From: Thermomucor indicae-seudaticae
Lineage: Eukaryota > Mucoromycota > Mucoromycetes > Mucorales > Lichtheimiaceae
Assembly (NCBI GenBank): GCA_000787465.1
Contig: JSYX01000350.1
Location: 1 to 32,803 of the forward strand
DNA: 32,803 bases
Reading direction: 5' to 3'
Shown here: piece after piece, positions 20,847-31,715 of the stretch
Layout of the letters: each line of letters begins with the position of its first letter
Numbering within the stretch: position 1 is the stretch's first letter
Position numbers and translations under genes: made by a program
Notes under the pieces: generated by a model
The model's database searches: none
Told to the model about the DNA's origin: nothing
What the model saw: the letters and a program-made list of their open reading frames with translations, nothing else

Positions 20847-22644
20847 ATGGAGCTCGCTCTCTCTCAAGCCAAAAAGACGTGCCCATTTTTGCATGTCACC
20901 TCGACCGCATCGCTTCGTCGCCTTGCTGCCCAACCGGCTACCAAGCAGGCCAGCGTCCTGTTGACCAAGGCCCAACAATGTCCTGTCATGAGCAAGGCTA
21001 TGGCTGTGCGTGCGCTTTCGACATCGCGCTCTGTGGCTCAGAAACCCACACCTTCCGTCAAGGCCATGGAAAAGCATGATGGTGCGTATAGACGTCCCTT
21101 CCCCTTTTTTTCAGAGAGTGCTGTGTGTGTGCTAATATAAAATATGATATAGTGGGCATCAAGGCTACTACTACTACTGAAAAGCCAGTGATGTTCCAGT
21201 CCAACAGCAAGCATTTTGATTACGAGGCGTTTTATCAGCACGAGCTTGAAAAGAAGCACAAGGACAAGAGTTACCGCTACTTTAACAACATTAACCGTCT
21301 TGCGCAAAAGTTCCCCAAGGCGCATACCGCCCGTGTGGAAGATGAAGTGACTGTCTGGTGTGCCAACGATTATCTTGGCATGGGAAGAAGCCCTGTCCTG
21401 ACAGAGACGATGAAGTAAGCAGCAGCTTGGCTCATCTCTTTGTTGTTGTTTAGTAACCTATAGAATTTAGACGCACACTGGATCGCTATGGAGCCGGTGC
21501 CGGTGGCACCCGTAACATTGCAGGCAATGCCGACCTTCATTTACGGTTGGAGTCCGAACTGGCGGACCTGCATCACAAGGAAGGCGCGCTGGTCTTTTCG
21601 TCATGCTACGTGGCGAACGATGCAACGCTCTCGACGCTGGCGAGCAAACTGCCCGGATGCGTGATCTTTTCCGACAAGCTGAACCATGCTTCGATGATCC
21701 AAGGCATGCGGCACTCTGGCGCGCAAAAGAAGATTTTCCGTCACAACGACGTTGCGCATCTTGAAGAGCTTCTGCAGTCGGTGGACCCTGCGACGCCCAA
21801 GATCATTGCGTTCGAGTCCGTGTACTCGATGTGCGGCTCGATTGGCCCGATCCGCGAAATCGTGGCGCTTGCAAAGAAGTACGGCGCGATCACGTTTCTG
21901 GACGAAGTGCATGCGGTGGGGATGTACGGCCCGCGCGGGGCCGGTGTGGCGGAGCACCTCGATTTCGATCTGAACGCGGCGCACCCGAGCATGGGCAACG
22001 GCTCGATCATGGACGAGATTGACATCATCACGGGCACGCTCGGCAAGGCGTACGGCGTGGTGGGCGGCTACATTGCGGGCTCGGCCGCGTTCGTGGACAT
22101 GATCCGGTCGTATGCGCCCGGCTTTATCTTCACCACGTCGCTCCCGCCTGCGGTGGTCGCGGGCGCGATGCAGTCCGTCAAGTACCTCAAGGTGTCCAAC
22201 AAGGAGCGTCAGATGCAACAGATCAACACGCGCGTGGTCAAGTCGCGCCTCGCGGAGCTCGGTATCCCGGTCGTGCCGAACCCGTCGCACATCGTGCCTG
22301 TCCTGCTGGGCGACGCGGCCCAGGCCAAGTTGGCGTCCGACGTCTTGCTCTCCGAACACGGCATCTACGTTCAGAGCATCAATTACCCAACCGTCCCCGT
22401 CGGCGAGGAACGGCTCCGGATCACGCCCACGCCAGGTCACAATCAGGAAATGATCGATCACTTGGTCGACTCCCTCGAGACCATCTGGACCCGCTACGGA
22501 TTCAAGCGTGTTCAGGACTGGGCTGCCGAAGGCGGTCGCGCCGGTGTCGGTATGCCTGCCCCAGCTGACATTACTCCCCTCTGGACGGACGATCAGCTTG
22601 GCTTGGTCGAGGAAGAAAAGGCCGTCAAGCGAAGCATGGCTTAA
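20847..22644 (+). CDS. HEM1: 5-aminolevulinate synthase, mitochondrial
   Basis: Model: exons 20847-21081, 21153-21414 and 21471-22644, 556 aa. It catalyses the first step of haem synthesis, condensing glycine and succinyl-CoA in the mitochondrial matrix with pyridoxal phosphate. The first roughly 65 residues are Arg/Ser/Ala-rich with almost no acidic residues, as in a mitochondrial presequence, and contain two Cys-Pro pairs (Cys12 in TCPF and Cys45 in QCPV) resembling haem regulatory motifs. The core follows the family closely: [62 protein letters not shown], and [13 protein letters not shown], whose Lys358 should bind the cofactor. [10 protein letters not shown] lies near the C-terminus. Exon 3 is clearly more GC-rich than the surrounding DNA. 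I prefer the start at 20847 over an ATG further upstream because it begins the presequence directly. Confidence 0.96.
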
Positions 22645-23135
22645 ATGAACTCATATCCCAGATGTAGTTTTACTGATTTACTTGAATAACAATGGATTGT
22701 TTCCTGTCCTATCACTTGCGTACTTTTTGCCCCTGCACTGAGATTGAGTACTGTGTCTATATCCACCCTCGAAGGAATACGTTGGTTTCGTTAATAGGCT
22801 TAACAAGTCAACTCACTCGTCCTCAAGTCCATGTACTTGAGTCGAAGGCAATCGGCATTAACCTAAAATGAATCATCACCAAGTTATTCGATCGCCATTG
22901 GTACAATTCCTCTTCGCTTGCTGTTTCTGGTAGCCGCGTGAAATTTGTAACCATTGGAGAGAGAGATAGAGCACGCCCTTAGTGGTCTATTGCAAACAGC
23001 TGCTGTAGTAATCATAATGTTTGCCTCTCTCAACCAATACGAAATATCGACACCCAATAGGTCTGGTTGCAGGCTTTAAATCCGATTGGCTGCTCGCCCC
23101 CAACTTCAGCATATCTCTGTTTCTTGTTGGATCGC
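22645..23135. other. Intergenic region HEM1 to GPATCH1-like gene
   Basis: This is the 3' region of HEM1 and the promoter of the next gene in the same orientation. I see a short GAGAGAGAGATAGAG tract near 22956-22970, no clear TATA box and no coding frame worth reporting. Confidence 0.5.
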
Positions 23136-25977
23136 ATGGCGGATGCCGCAACAGAGAGTTTCGTCGTGTTCGGGACACCATTTCCTGAGCAAACCGAACG
23201 CGACAAACGAGCCGGCGTGAGCGATGCCGGCCAATTTGTGCCTGTCTGGAAGCAAGAAGTGCGAGACGAGAAGGGACGCCGGCGGTTTCATGGTGCATTC
23301 ACGGGTGGATTCTCGGCTGGCTATTTCAATACCGTCGGATCCAAAGAAGGTGAGAGGGGGATCGTTCAAGAATGGACGGCCAAGATCGCATTGGCTAATG
23401 CTACTGATCTTGCAGGATGGACGCCGTCCAGTTTTATCTCGTCGCGAACGGCTCGGAGCCAGCGACGGGAGGCACGGCCCGAAGATTTCATGGACGAGGA
23501 GGATCTACAGGTATGTCTGAATTTCGTAGCGCGCAAGCATGGAAAAGCGCTTATACAATGGAAAAACAAAGGAACTGGCGAGCGCACGTAAGCTGGCGGC
23601 GACGGAAGAGTTTGATATTCTCGGCGGGACCGAACGAGATCTGGCTGCGCGCAGACAGCAGGAAAAGGAAGACGAAGCGCGAGGCGCAGTTGGCTTCTTG
23701 GGATCGACGCTGATGAGTATGGTGGGGCCCACCAAGGATTCGGTCGGCATTCGGCTACTGCGACGGCTTGGATGGAAGCCCGGTCAGGGTATCGGACCGC
23801 GGGTTTCTGGCCGACAACGCAAGATGGAATTGGCAGCCCAAGGCGAGCAAGTCGAGGATGACGAATGGCCTGGTGACGACGTGACGTTTGCGCCGCGCGA
23901 TACGCCGATCGTGGATTACACACCGAAAAACAACACGTTCGGATTGGGATATGACCTGGAAAAGTTTGTGCCGCAGGTGGCAGAGATGCGCCGACTGAGA
24001 GAGCTCAATGCGGTCGAGAAAAAGGATGAGCAGCAGCGGCGGCGGCGTGCTGCGTTTGGTGTGCATGAAGGAGCGTCGAGCCGAGAAGCAGGGTTCGGTC
24101 TGGGTGCGTTTGAGGACGACGAGGATGATATTGATGTGTATGGCGAAGTGGGCATGAAGGATTATCATCATACGCTCTACGAGGAGGAGGAGGAGCAGCA
24201 GCAATACCAGGAGCCGCCCAGCAAGCGAGTGAAGACGACGGCGGCGGCCACGGAGGAGGAGGATACGAGCAGTCTGTACAAGACACGCTGCAGCGATGGA
24301 CGGCTGCCGCTCAGAGGGTTCTCTGTGTCGAAAGCACCGCAGGCACTGGGCAAATGGTACCGACCACCACAAGTGCCGCCGGATTTTGATGAGAGACATG
24401 TGCCGGCGACAACGACGGCCGACAATGTTGCGTCTGAACCAAGGCGCGACCTTACGTCGGAGGAACGTGGAGCCATCTTGGGAGAAAAGCCAACTGAACC
24501 ACGTTCTGTGTTTGACTATGTGCCAGCAAAGTCAAAAGACAGACTGGACAACCTGCTTCGGTTCGTCACTGACAAGCGGCCAAAAGACCCAACCAAACTG
24601 GCTGATTTTCCAACGATTACAAAGCAGCAGGCCCAGATGGCCTTACGCGGCTTTATGCCGTTTGGCGACAATCTGAAGAAGCAGAAGCGGTACCGTCAGT
24701 ATCTGGAAAACCAAGCGGGTCTACTGAGTGAGGACGGTGAACCCGAGGACACGCTTCCTGTGCCTGAAGGCCTGACGTACGAGGAAGCCATGAAGGAACT
24801 GGACGAGTTTGCAAAAGCAGCACGGATATTCCGACCCATCAGCGCCATGATGAGTGGTCGGTTTACGAGTGCCAGTGGGGCGAATAGCACCGTGGAGCAA
24901 GTGACTTTTGAGGGAGGATTAAAGACAGAAGCACAATGGCGAAAGGAGAAAGAGATCAAAGACAAGCAAGAAGCGTCGATGCAACCCCAAAAAGAGACGT
25001 CTCAAGAAGCCGAGGCGGCTGCCATGAAGATGTTTGGACAATTGACTCGAACGGTCAAGCCATTTTATCCAACCAAACTTGTATGTAAGCGGTTCAACGT
25101 GCGTAACCCGCATCCCAACCATGATGCATCTGCTTCGGGCCGAACTCAAGCCGGTACACGTGAAGCACTGAGTGAGGAGACGATGGAGGATATGCTTCGG
25201 AGCCGTGAGAAACCTCGAATCGTTGACCAATGGAAGGACGATCCTGCCCTGAGTGCCATTATACCAAAACCGTCGGAGCGGGCCAAGGAACCTAAAGCGG
25301 AAACGACAGAAGAAGAGAAACCGTCATCATCAACAGCAGAAGAAGAGGAGACGTCCTTGAACTATGAGCGACCCTCGATGGACATTTTCAAAGCTATCTT
25401 TGAGAACTCTGAAGATGAAGAGGAAGAAGAAAAGACGCAAGTTAGAACAGAGCCTGCGAATGCAGAGAGTCAAGGGATGGCGATGACGCAACCAGCAAAG
25501 GCAGCACCTACAAGACAAGAAGATGTCACTGTGGGACCAACGAGAGACGTCGGACCGCAGAAAGAAGATGATGCATTTGTCGGCCCTCCTCCGCCACCTC
25601 CTGACCGTCCGGAGATCCAAGAAACTAAACTAAACGTGGTATCGGAGCAAGTCGTAGTTGAACCATTTAGATCGCGTTTCAGTCGTGCTAAACGGCGCCG
25701 AGTCTCTGTTTCCGAAGAAGAGAGTACCGATGAAGACGAAGAAAAGGCCAAGAGTCGACGGAGGAAGCATTCACGGAAACGGAGCCGAAGCCGTGATAAA
25801 AAGAAGAAGAAAAAGAAAGAGAAGAAGGAGAAGAAGAGTAGTAAGCGGCATTCAAGACACACTGATGATGATGACGAGGAAGAAGAGAAGGCTATTTTAG
25901 AGCAGGCTGTGTGGGTTGAAAAGGAGCAACCGGAACCGAGCCGAAAGCCTCGAGCACGCGCTTCCGATCTTTGGTGA
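23136..25977 (+). CDS. G-patch domain protein, GPATCH1-like splicing factor
   Basis: Model: exons 23136-23349, 23416-23510 and 23572-25977, 904 aa (human GPATCH1 931). The N-terminal block is highly conserved ([37 protein letters not shown]). The second intron (62 nt, GTATGT...AAAG) must be removed to join DEEDLQ to [15 protein letters not shown]; reading through it changes frame. The G-patch lies at about residues 160-187 ([20 protein letters not shown]). Further conserved blocks are [33 protein letters not shown] and [14 protein letters not shown]. The C-terminus is acidic, then extremely Lys/Arg/Ser-rich, ending in RARASDLW. G-patch proteins activate DEAH-box helicases; human GPATCH1 is found in catalytic-stage spliceosomes with DHX35. 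Nuclear location is expected. Confidence 0.93.
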
Positions 25978-26158
25978 CCTTTTTTATAAACTTTTTTTTT
26001 CTGCGTTTTTACAGAATTCAGAAGATCGTCACCGCATTTGGTTAGCGCTGATGCTTCCCATTGGTGCATCATCGGAGAGTTTACTTTTTTAATACGATGC
26101 TTTTAAAAAAAATTTTGACTCAGTCGTGTTTTTTTACAATAAGCGGGTTGTTAGATGA

Positions 26159-26166
26159 TATATAAA
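26159..26166 (+). promoter_or_regulatory. TATA box of the WD40/DUF2415 gene
   Basis: TATATAAA lies 45 nt before the ATG at 26211. It is the only strong TATA element in the 233-bp gap after the GPATCH1-like gene, and the distance suits a very short leader. Confidence 0.45.
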
Positions 26167-26210
26167 TGCCTTTTTCTTTTTTCGGCTCCTCTCTCTGTGT
26201 CTTTGTCTCC

Positions 26211-27657
26211 ATGACTACTCGTTACAACAACAAGAAAAAAGCCACGCCACTTGAGCGGACGACCATGTACAACGCATATTGAGACACGCATTGGGGGGAA
26301 AGGAAACAGGGGACGCTTACCGGATGAGATAGATGTGATACTGGATCTTTTGTCTTTAAAGACTACAAGATCCATGAAAACATCAAGTCGACCATTCAAA
26401 ATTGGTATGATCATTTGTTGGTATGGTGAGAGAGCCAAATAAATGGATGTAACTCATTCGGGGAACAAAAAAAAACGTCAGGCAACTACGAAATCTGTTG
26501 TCTTGTGCGAATACCGATACCATTGTGCATCCCTTTCGGGACCACCTCCACTTTGTAAGTCGTCATTATTCTTGCGGTGTAAGAAAACGTCTGATCATGG
26601 GACCTTACGGGGGGGACACAGTACAACCCAAAGCTTCAAAAGGATGTGTCGGTCATCAACGGATTACCATTTGAGCCAACGACACTGGACGCTGGGTACG
26701 GTTATGTCGCGTTGGCAGGGCATCGCGGCATGGCCTTAATCAAGGATCAGAACAGTGATTGGTATGTCTTATATCAGGGGGGTTCATGAGACAGGGGGAG
26801 AAATTGAGCGGACAACCCAATGATTTGAAGGGCAACGATATTCAAGACGGGTCTGGGCATGAACAACTCGATCCACTTGTCTCGAAACCGCGTCACTATA
26901 TGCAACAATGACCATTCGGTGATCGTGTATGCGGTCCCGAGCATGCAAAAGATCGTGTCGCTGAATATGCCTGCGGCCATCAATCAAGTCGCTGTGAGCC
27001 CGGACGGACGGTGGATGCTGGCTGTGAGTGATGAAGGTCTGGTCTATCTCTATCATATCAATACACAAGATGAATATACCCTGATGTCTACATTAAGAGG
27101 TGACTAACGGTATTATAATGCGGGGGTATATGCAGAGAAAAAGAGACTGACTTTAATTGGTTTTTTCAGCATCCGACGAGGCAGCGTTAGCGTGTGCCTG
27201 GAACCCGTCATCGGAACTGTTTGCAGTAACGACCCAAGACGGATTTGTCAGCGTCTGGGATGCACAGTCTCTAAAGCGGCTGGCCAGGCTCGGATCCGCC
27301 GAACCGCGCAAGAACAGAAACGCTGGCCGGAGTATCCAGTTCAGCAAAGGGCCCTTGGATCTCTTGGCTTATGCGGAGCACGTCAATCATGTCAATATCA
27401 TTGACACCCGCACTTTTGAGACAAGACAGATCGTCCGCCTGGGTTCGGCCGATCGCGATGTTCATATTGCTGGATTGACTTTCTCGGCCGACGGCGAATC
27501 CATTTTTGTTGGTGTGTAAAAATTGACAGGTGGCGTGAAAAAGATAGATGGACTCATGCTTTCTCGTTTGCCAGCGCTTGAATCTGACCTTGTACAGATC
27601 AAGATCGATTCCCCGTCAAGGCGACGGTTCGCCAGTAGTCGTGTTCACATGTTTTAA
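26211..27657 (+). CDS. WD40-repeat protein with DUF2415 domain
   Basis: Model: exons 26211-26266, 26333-26404, 26482-26554, 26622-26761, 26831-27099, 27170-27511 and 27575-27657, 344 aa. From exon 2 onward the joins are well supported: HENIKSTIQNWQLRNLLSC crosses intron 2, and ISRNRVTICNNDHSV-like (here SIHLSRNRVTICNNDHSV), AINQVAVSPDGRWMLAVSD, ACAWNPSSELFAVTTQDGFV and LLAYAEHVNHVNIIDTRTFE match the fungal DUF2415 WD40 family as I remember it. The final exon supplies ESDLVQIKIDSPSRRRFASS. The first exon (MTTRYNNKKKATPLERTT) is less certain; its GTACAA donor is weak. The fold should be a single seven-bladed propeller, a binding scaffold. The family has no firmly known biochemical role to my knowledge. 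Confidence 0.82.
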
Positions 27658-27819
27658 TCCTAGTCTTTCTGTATCATATTCCTTCGTGTTGTATTTCGTC
27701 CGCTTTTTACATAATACACGTCGCCTTTAATATTACGTAGAGTGACTGAGTTTCAAGCCACGTTCAACAGCAATGGGCACTTGGCGTGCGCGCCGTAACT
27801 TGGCGTCATCTTTTGCACC

Positions 27820-28371
27820 ATGAGCTCATTACAAGTCTTGGAAGCCAAGCTGGAAGCAGAATCGAAAGCATTTCAACAAATACAAAAAGGTTTATTTTTT
27901 GGGGTTCCATCTTAACAACAGTCAAACTGACGCATCACCTACTCAGAACTCTCAAAAGCGATTGAGACTCGGCAACGATTGGATTCACAACAACAGGAAA
28001 ACGAGCTTGTCAACAAGGTTCGCCATCTCGGATAGACTTGACATTAAATGACGACATTCGATTGACGATAAAAAAAAGGAATTTGAGCATTTAGAAGATG
28101 ACGCCAACATTTACAAACTCATTGGTCCAGTGCTTGTCAAGCAAGACAAGGCCGAAGCAGCAACCAATGTCAAGAATCGACTCGAACTCATTTCAAAAGA
28201 AATGTGAGTCCACCTGGAGTACGCGTCAGAAAAAGGGGCAAGACTGACGGTACAAAATAAAGCGAACGTGTCGAGAAACAGTTGCAGGATCTGACGCAAA
28301 AGTCCGAAAAGAAGAAGACTGAACTTGCCAATCTTCAACTGCAATACCAGCAAGCCAAGAGTCAATCTTAG
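27820..28371 (+). CDS. PFD6: Prefoldin subunit 6
   Basis: Model: exons 27820-27889, 27947-28017, 28079-28203 and 28263-28371, 124 aa, a normal length for a beta-type prefoldin. Two long amphipathic helices flank the conserved central hairpin: LEAKLEAESKAFQQIQKELS and RQRLDSQQQENELVNKEFEH, then NIYKLIGPVLVKQDKAEA, the signature of subunit 6, followed by the second coiled coil (RVEKQLQDLTQKSEKKKTEL). Subunit 6 assembles with five other prefoldins into the cytosolic chaperone that hands nascent actin and tubulin to the CCT chaperonin. All introns are short (57-61 nt). The start at 27820 is the first ATG and opens directly into the first helix. The upstream neighbour ends 162 bp before it. Confidence 0.95.
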
Positions 28372-28516
28372 CCCTTGAATAAGTTTTGTCGAACAGTCTT
28401 ACATGCATCACTCGTACAATACAGTCCGACAGTTTATTCTGACGAAGATAGTTCCTGGCAAAGCTTATGTGAGAGTATCTACAGTCAATCTCAAATCTTT
28501 TCCGCGAACGCTTTGA

Positions 28517-28756
28517 CGTATCATTTTCAGACGAACTGACATATTTTCAGGATTCAAGTTTGCGGGAATAGTTGATGCTCTTTGCAAATCATTTGGCGTA
28601 CTTGATGGAGTGGGTCGGCATCGTTGGAGATACGAGCTCGGCGTTAAGGCGCCAAAAGGCATACAGGATCTCCTGCGTCAGACCTTTCTTCCAAGTGAAA
28701 ACGTCTTCCATGTTGGCCACCAATGTTTTCAACTCGCAGTCGGCCCTCGGGTTATC
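28517..28756 (+). pseudogene. Coding-like fragment of unknown family
   Basis: An 80-codon open frame without a clear start runs to TGA at 28757-28759. It reads like real protein: GFKFAGIVDALCKSFGVLD, GRHRWRYELGVKAPKGIQD, LLRQTFLPSENVFHVGHQ, then CFQLAVGPRVI. The frame reads on past the TGA for about 32 codons before another stop, which fits a decayed gene with nonsense changes. I do not recognise the family; element-derived coding sequence is the likeliest source given its surroundings. Confidence 0.35.
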
Positions 28757-31017
28757 TGATCTCCGCATGTCGACAGCGACCGTAGATCTTATCTTCAACC
28801 ACACTTAAAGACTCGAACTTTACTTGAAGGTCGTGGTAGATGACAGCAAATACCCGTAGCGACAAAGCTCCATCGCAAATGGGTCACTTATGGGTTTGGT
28901 CAAACGCTCTTGTTCATTCGCCGGTGTGTGTATGTTCCTTCATAAATAGGATACAGGCAGCGTGGCCACGGGATATCGTGTCAATGGACAGCAACATAAT
29001 GCAAAAGCGAAACAGGTGCGGACGAAGGCACCAAGTTCATAAATGATATGCCCGTATCTTGCAACATTCTCGTCAAGGCTACAAGGGCTGCGGGGGGGAG
29101 CTTGCAGCGCTGGTGGAAACACGCGTTGCTGTATCCATTGGACATACCACTAGTGTTAATTCTACGTACACTTACCGATAAGTTGCAGGGAACACCATTT
29201 CACGGACTTGCTACGGCGGTATCAAGAACATAAAGTCCAATCTGTCAAATGCAAGGCTCGTTAGCAATTGTCAATTCTTCATCCATATTCAAGGAATCAC
29301 CAGCTAAAGAAATAAAACTCAAAAGTAACCAATCAAGCCATGATGGCGGGACTTATCCCTTGTTGGAGAAGACATACTTCGTGAATCACCGCTGCGAGCT
29401 TAGAAATATAACTCAAGGAACTCGATTTCATAATGGTACTGCCCTAGCTCGTCTGAAGGACTCCTTTCCATCAGCGCATGTGCGACAGCCCCGTCGAAAA
29501 CTTGCGTCCGTATGCTACGGTTCATATCGGTCGTTAAGGTTTGGCGGGAGGACCTATGTTGACTGTGACGTATGTTGACCGCAGTGTAGGATGTACGCTG
29601 GTGGTAAAACCAGCGGCACACACGCACACTTCGCAAGAAAGTTCATAGCTACCGGGAGGAAGCGCACTATGCTCGAAGGATGGGCGGTGTTGATCCGCAC
29701 ATTCTTCACGCGCTTTCCTTCCATTCCGCCGTGCTTAACCCAACAAGGCCTTTTCGTCTTTTGCGTTGTCGTACGCTGGCGAGCATGTCGATCGATACGT
29801 CGGACCATAGCTTGTCAGGCGCGCCCGATGCCGCACGAAGCACGCCTGTAGGTGGACGTACTTGTTCTGGTCCTGACGAGGACTCGTTCCCCGTCTGAAA
29901 GAAAGCGGGCTGTTGACAAGTCCTTTGCAACTCGCCACTGCTTCGGGCTTCTTGGCATCGAACAGGATTCCTGGAAAAACTGCCGAGACTGTCGGTGCCG
30001 GCACCGGAAGAAACCGGCGTCGTCGAGCTCGTTAGGGAACAGTGAGGTTCGCAGGGAATGGAAAGATGCCATCTGACGCATGCGTCATTTTCAAAAAAAC
30101 TGACGAATTCGTTTGGCCGTTCCTTACGTAAACTTGCCTGACCGCGAGATTTGTAATCAGCGAGATTCGTAAATCAGCTCCTCTCTTTAGTATCGCTTCT
30201 TGTTATCGACCACAACGCTCCACTTGTAAGCCAAAATTTAGCCACGATCGTGGGGCTCGCAGCGTCTTCGCCCCCACGAAAGATTATGCAGCCACCACGT
30301 TCAACCTCACCAGGAACCGGCAGCGTACGGGTTCGCGAGCTGCCGAACAAGCCGCAGTCAGGACGAAGATCTGTTGAGAGACTCGTACAGGATTCACCAG
30401 AGGACCAACAAGTGGAGTCTTTTCTGCACCGTCCGCTTACGGTTATCGCGTTTGCCATTACACAGACTTGAGATACAGTCCTCATCTATGTGTGGGAAGG
30501 CTGTGCAGCCGGTAATGGAGCAATGTCAAGCGTAACGGCCTCAGAAACGTGTAAGTGAACAGCAACTTTAGCTCTGCGACAGTATTACACAGGGCACAGA
30601 ACCTCAATCGATGTCTCCTTGGTGTTGCGCTGTTTTATGCTAGCGTGGCTAGACGTGAACACTATCTTCTGATACGGCTCGTGCGCAAAACAAAAGCAAC
30701 ATTCCAAAATGCCGGTCGAACTATGGTCTGGTTTCATTTACGTTTTGCTACGATCGGCAATCTTAGACTTTAACGTATCTTTGATAGACCTTGCGTCCCT
30801 CTACGGGCTGAGGGTGGGAGGCTGTTACCGATGTGCGACGAGCATTTTGTGACTTCACACGGCTGCGCGACCGGTAAAGGAAACGGAAGCCGCGGATTCC
30901 TCGTTCGCAAACGGCGCCGAAGTTGTATTAGGCGTGACTTAATGGGACGTGTCAGGGGTCCGACCCGAGATCCAGTCGAGACAGACAAATGGGACATCCG
31001 TTATCCCGGTTATCAAA

Positions 31018-31060
31018 TGGGACGGGTCGCTCCGAGACCCGTCCCAATTACGAGCCCTAA
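31018..31060 (+). mobile_element. Possible Helitron 3' terminus (hairpin plus CTAA)
   Basis: TGGGACGGGTC (31018-31028) and GACCCGTCCCA (31036-31046) form a perfect 11-bp stem with a 7-nt loop. Ten bases after the stem comes CTAA (31057-31060) followed by T. Helitron 3' ends are known to carry a GC-rich hairpin about 10-12 bp before a terminal CTRR, inserted before a T. No Rep-helicase coding sequence or matching 5' TC end was found, so this would be a non-autonomous or broken copy. Confidence 0.4.
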
Positions 31061-31672
31061 TTGAATCTTGCTTTTTCCGCAGGTAAGATAACAAAGCGAG
31101 AACTGCATGAATGCTTGCTAATAAGTTGGCAGGCATCATAAAGGGTTTTAGAGCATTGAGATGACTGACCCACGGAAGGAGATATGCGTTTCCCGTCGAG
31201 TACTAAGTGATGTTGCGAGGTGGCGGGAAAGGGGTATCGGACCTATCCGAATATTGACGAATATATTCGAGTTCACTCATATTCGTATTTGGTGATCCAT
31301 AAACTGGGGACACGAAAGTTTCCAGCATCTAAAAGCAAGAGAGAATTAACTCTCGCAGGAAACAGAAGCAGCCAGAAGAAGGGTCCGGTCCCCAGGCAAT
31401 GAAGAGAATGCACACCTCGACTGCCCATTGATGCTTGCAGCATTAGCAATAGTCTCTGTCTATACGCACATTGAAAACCCTGAATCTTGATACCTGTCAG
31501 GCAAGACAGGACCACGTTCTTATTCTACGACTACGGCTCCCGCCACCTACAGGCTCGTCACCCTCCTACAAAACCCTCACGGCTTTCTTGCTTCTAGCTT
31601 GCTGGCGTTACATTTTTCACTTGAACCTTTCACCATTGGAAAAAAAATCATGTAAAAAAAAAACATAAAAAA

Positions 31673-31715
31673 TATGCGAGAAATATGCGTTATGCAGAAA
31701 AATGTTTCTCGCATA
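31673..31715. repeat. 11-bp perfect inverted repeat
   Basis: TATGCGAGAAA (31673-31683) and TTTCTCGCATA (31705-31715) are exact reverse complements around a 21-nt spacer that itself repeats TATGCG. The flanks are A-rich on the left. It is not associated with a recognisable gene. Confidence 0.6.

Noticed and set aside
21601..22461. 286-codon minus-strand frame inside HEM1
   Set aside because: It is Arg/His/Asp-rich shadow sequence produced by the GC-rich exon 3 of HEM1.
23755..24399. 214-codon minus-strand frame inside the GPATCH1-like gene
   Set aside because: Antisense shadow of a conserved, acidic, well-supported coding exon.
30950..31060. Short AATGGGAC copies considered as a CRISPR-like or tandem array
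   Set aside because: Only three short copies with irregular spacing; better explained as part of a possible element end.
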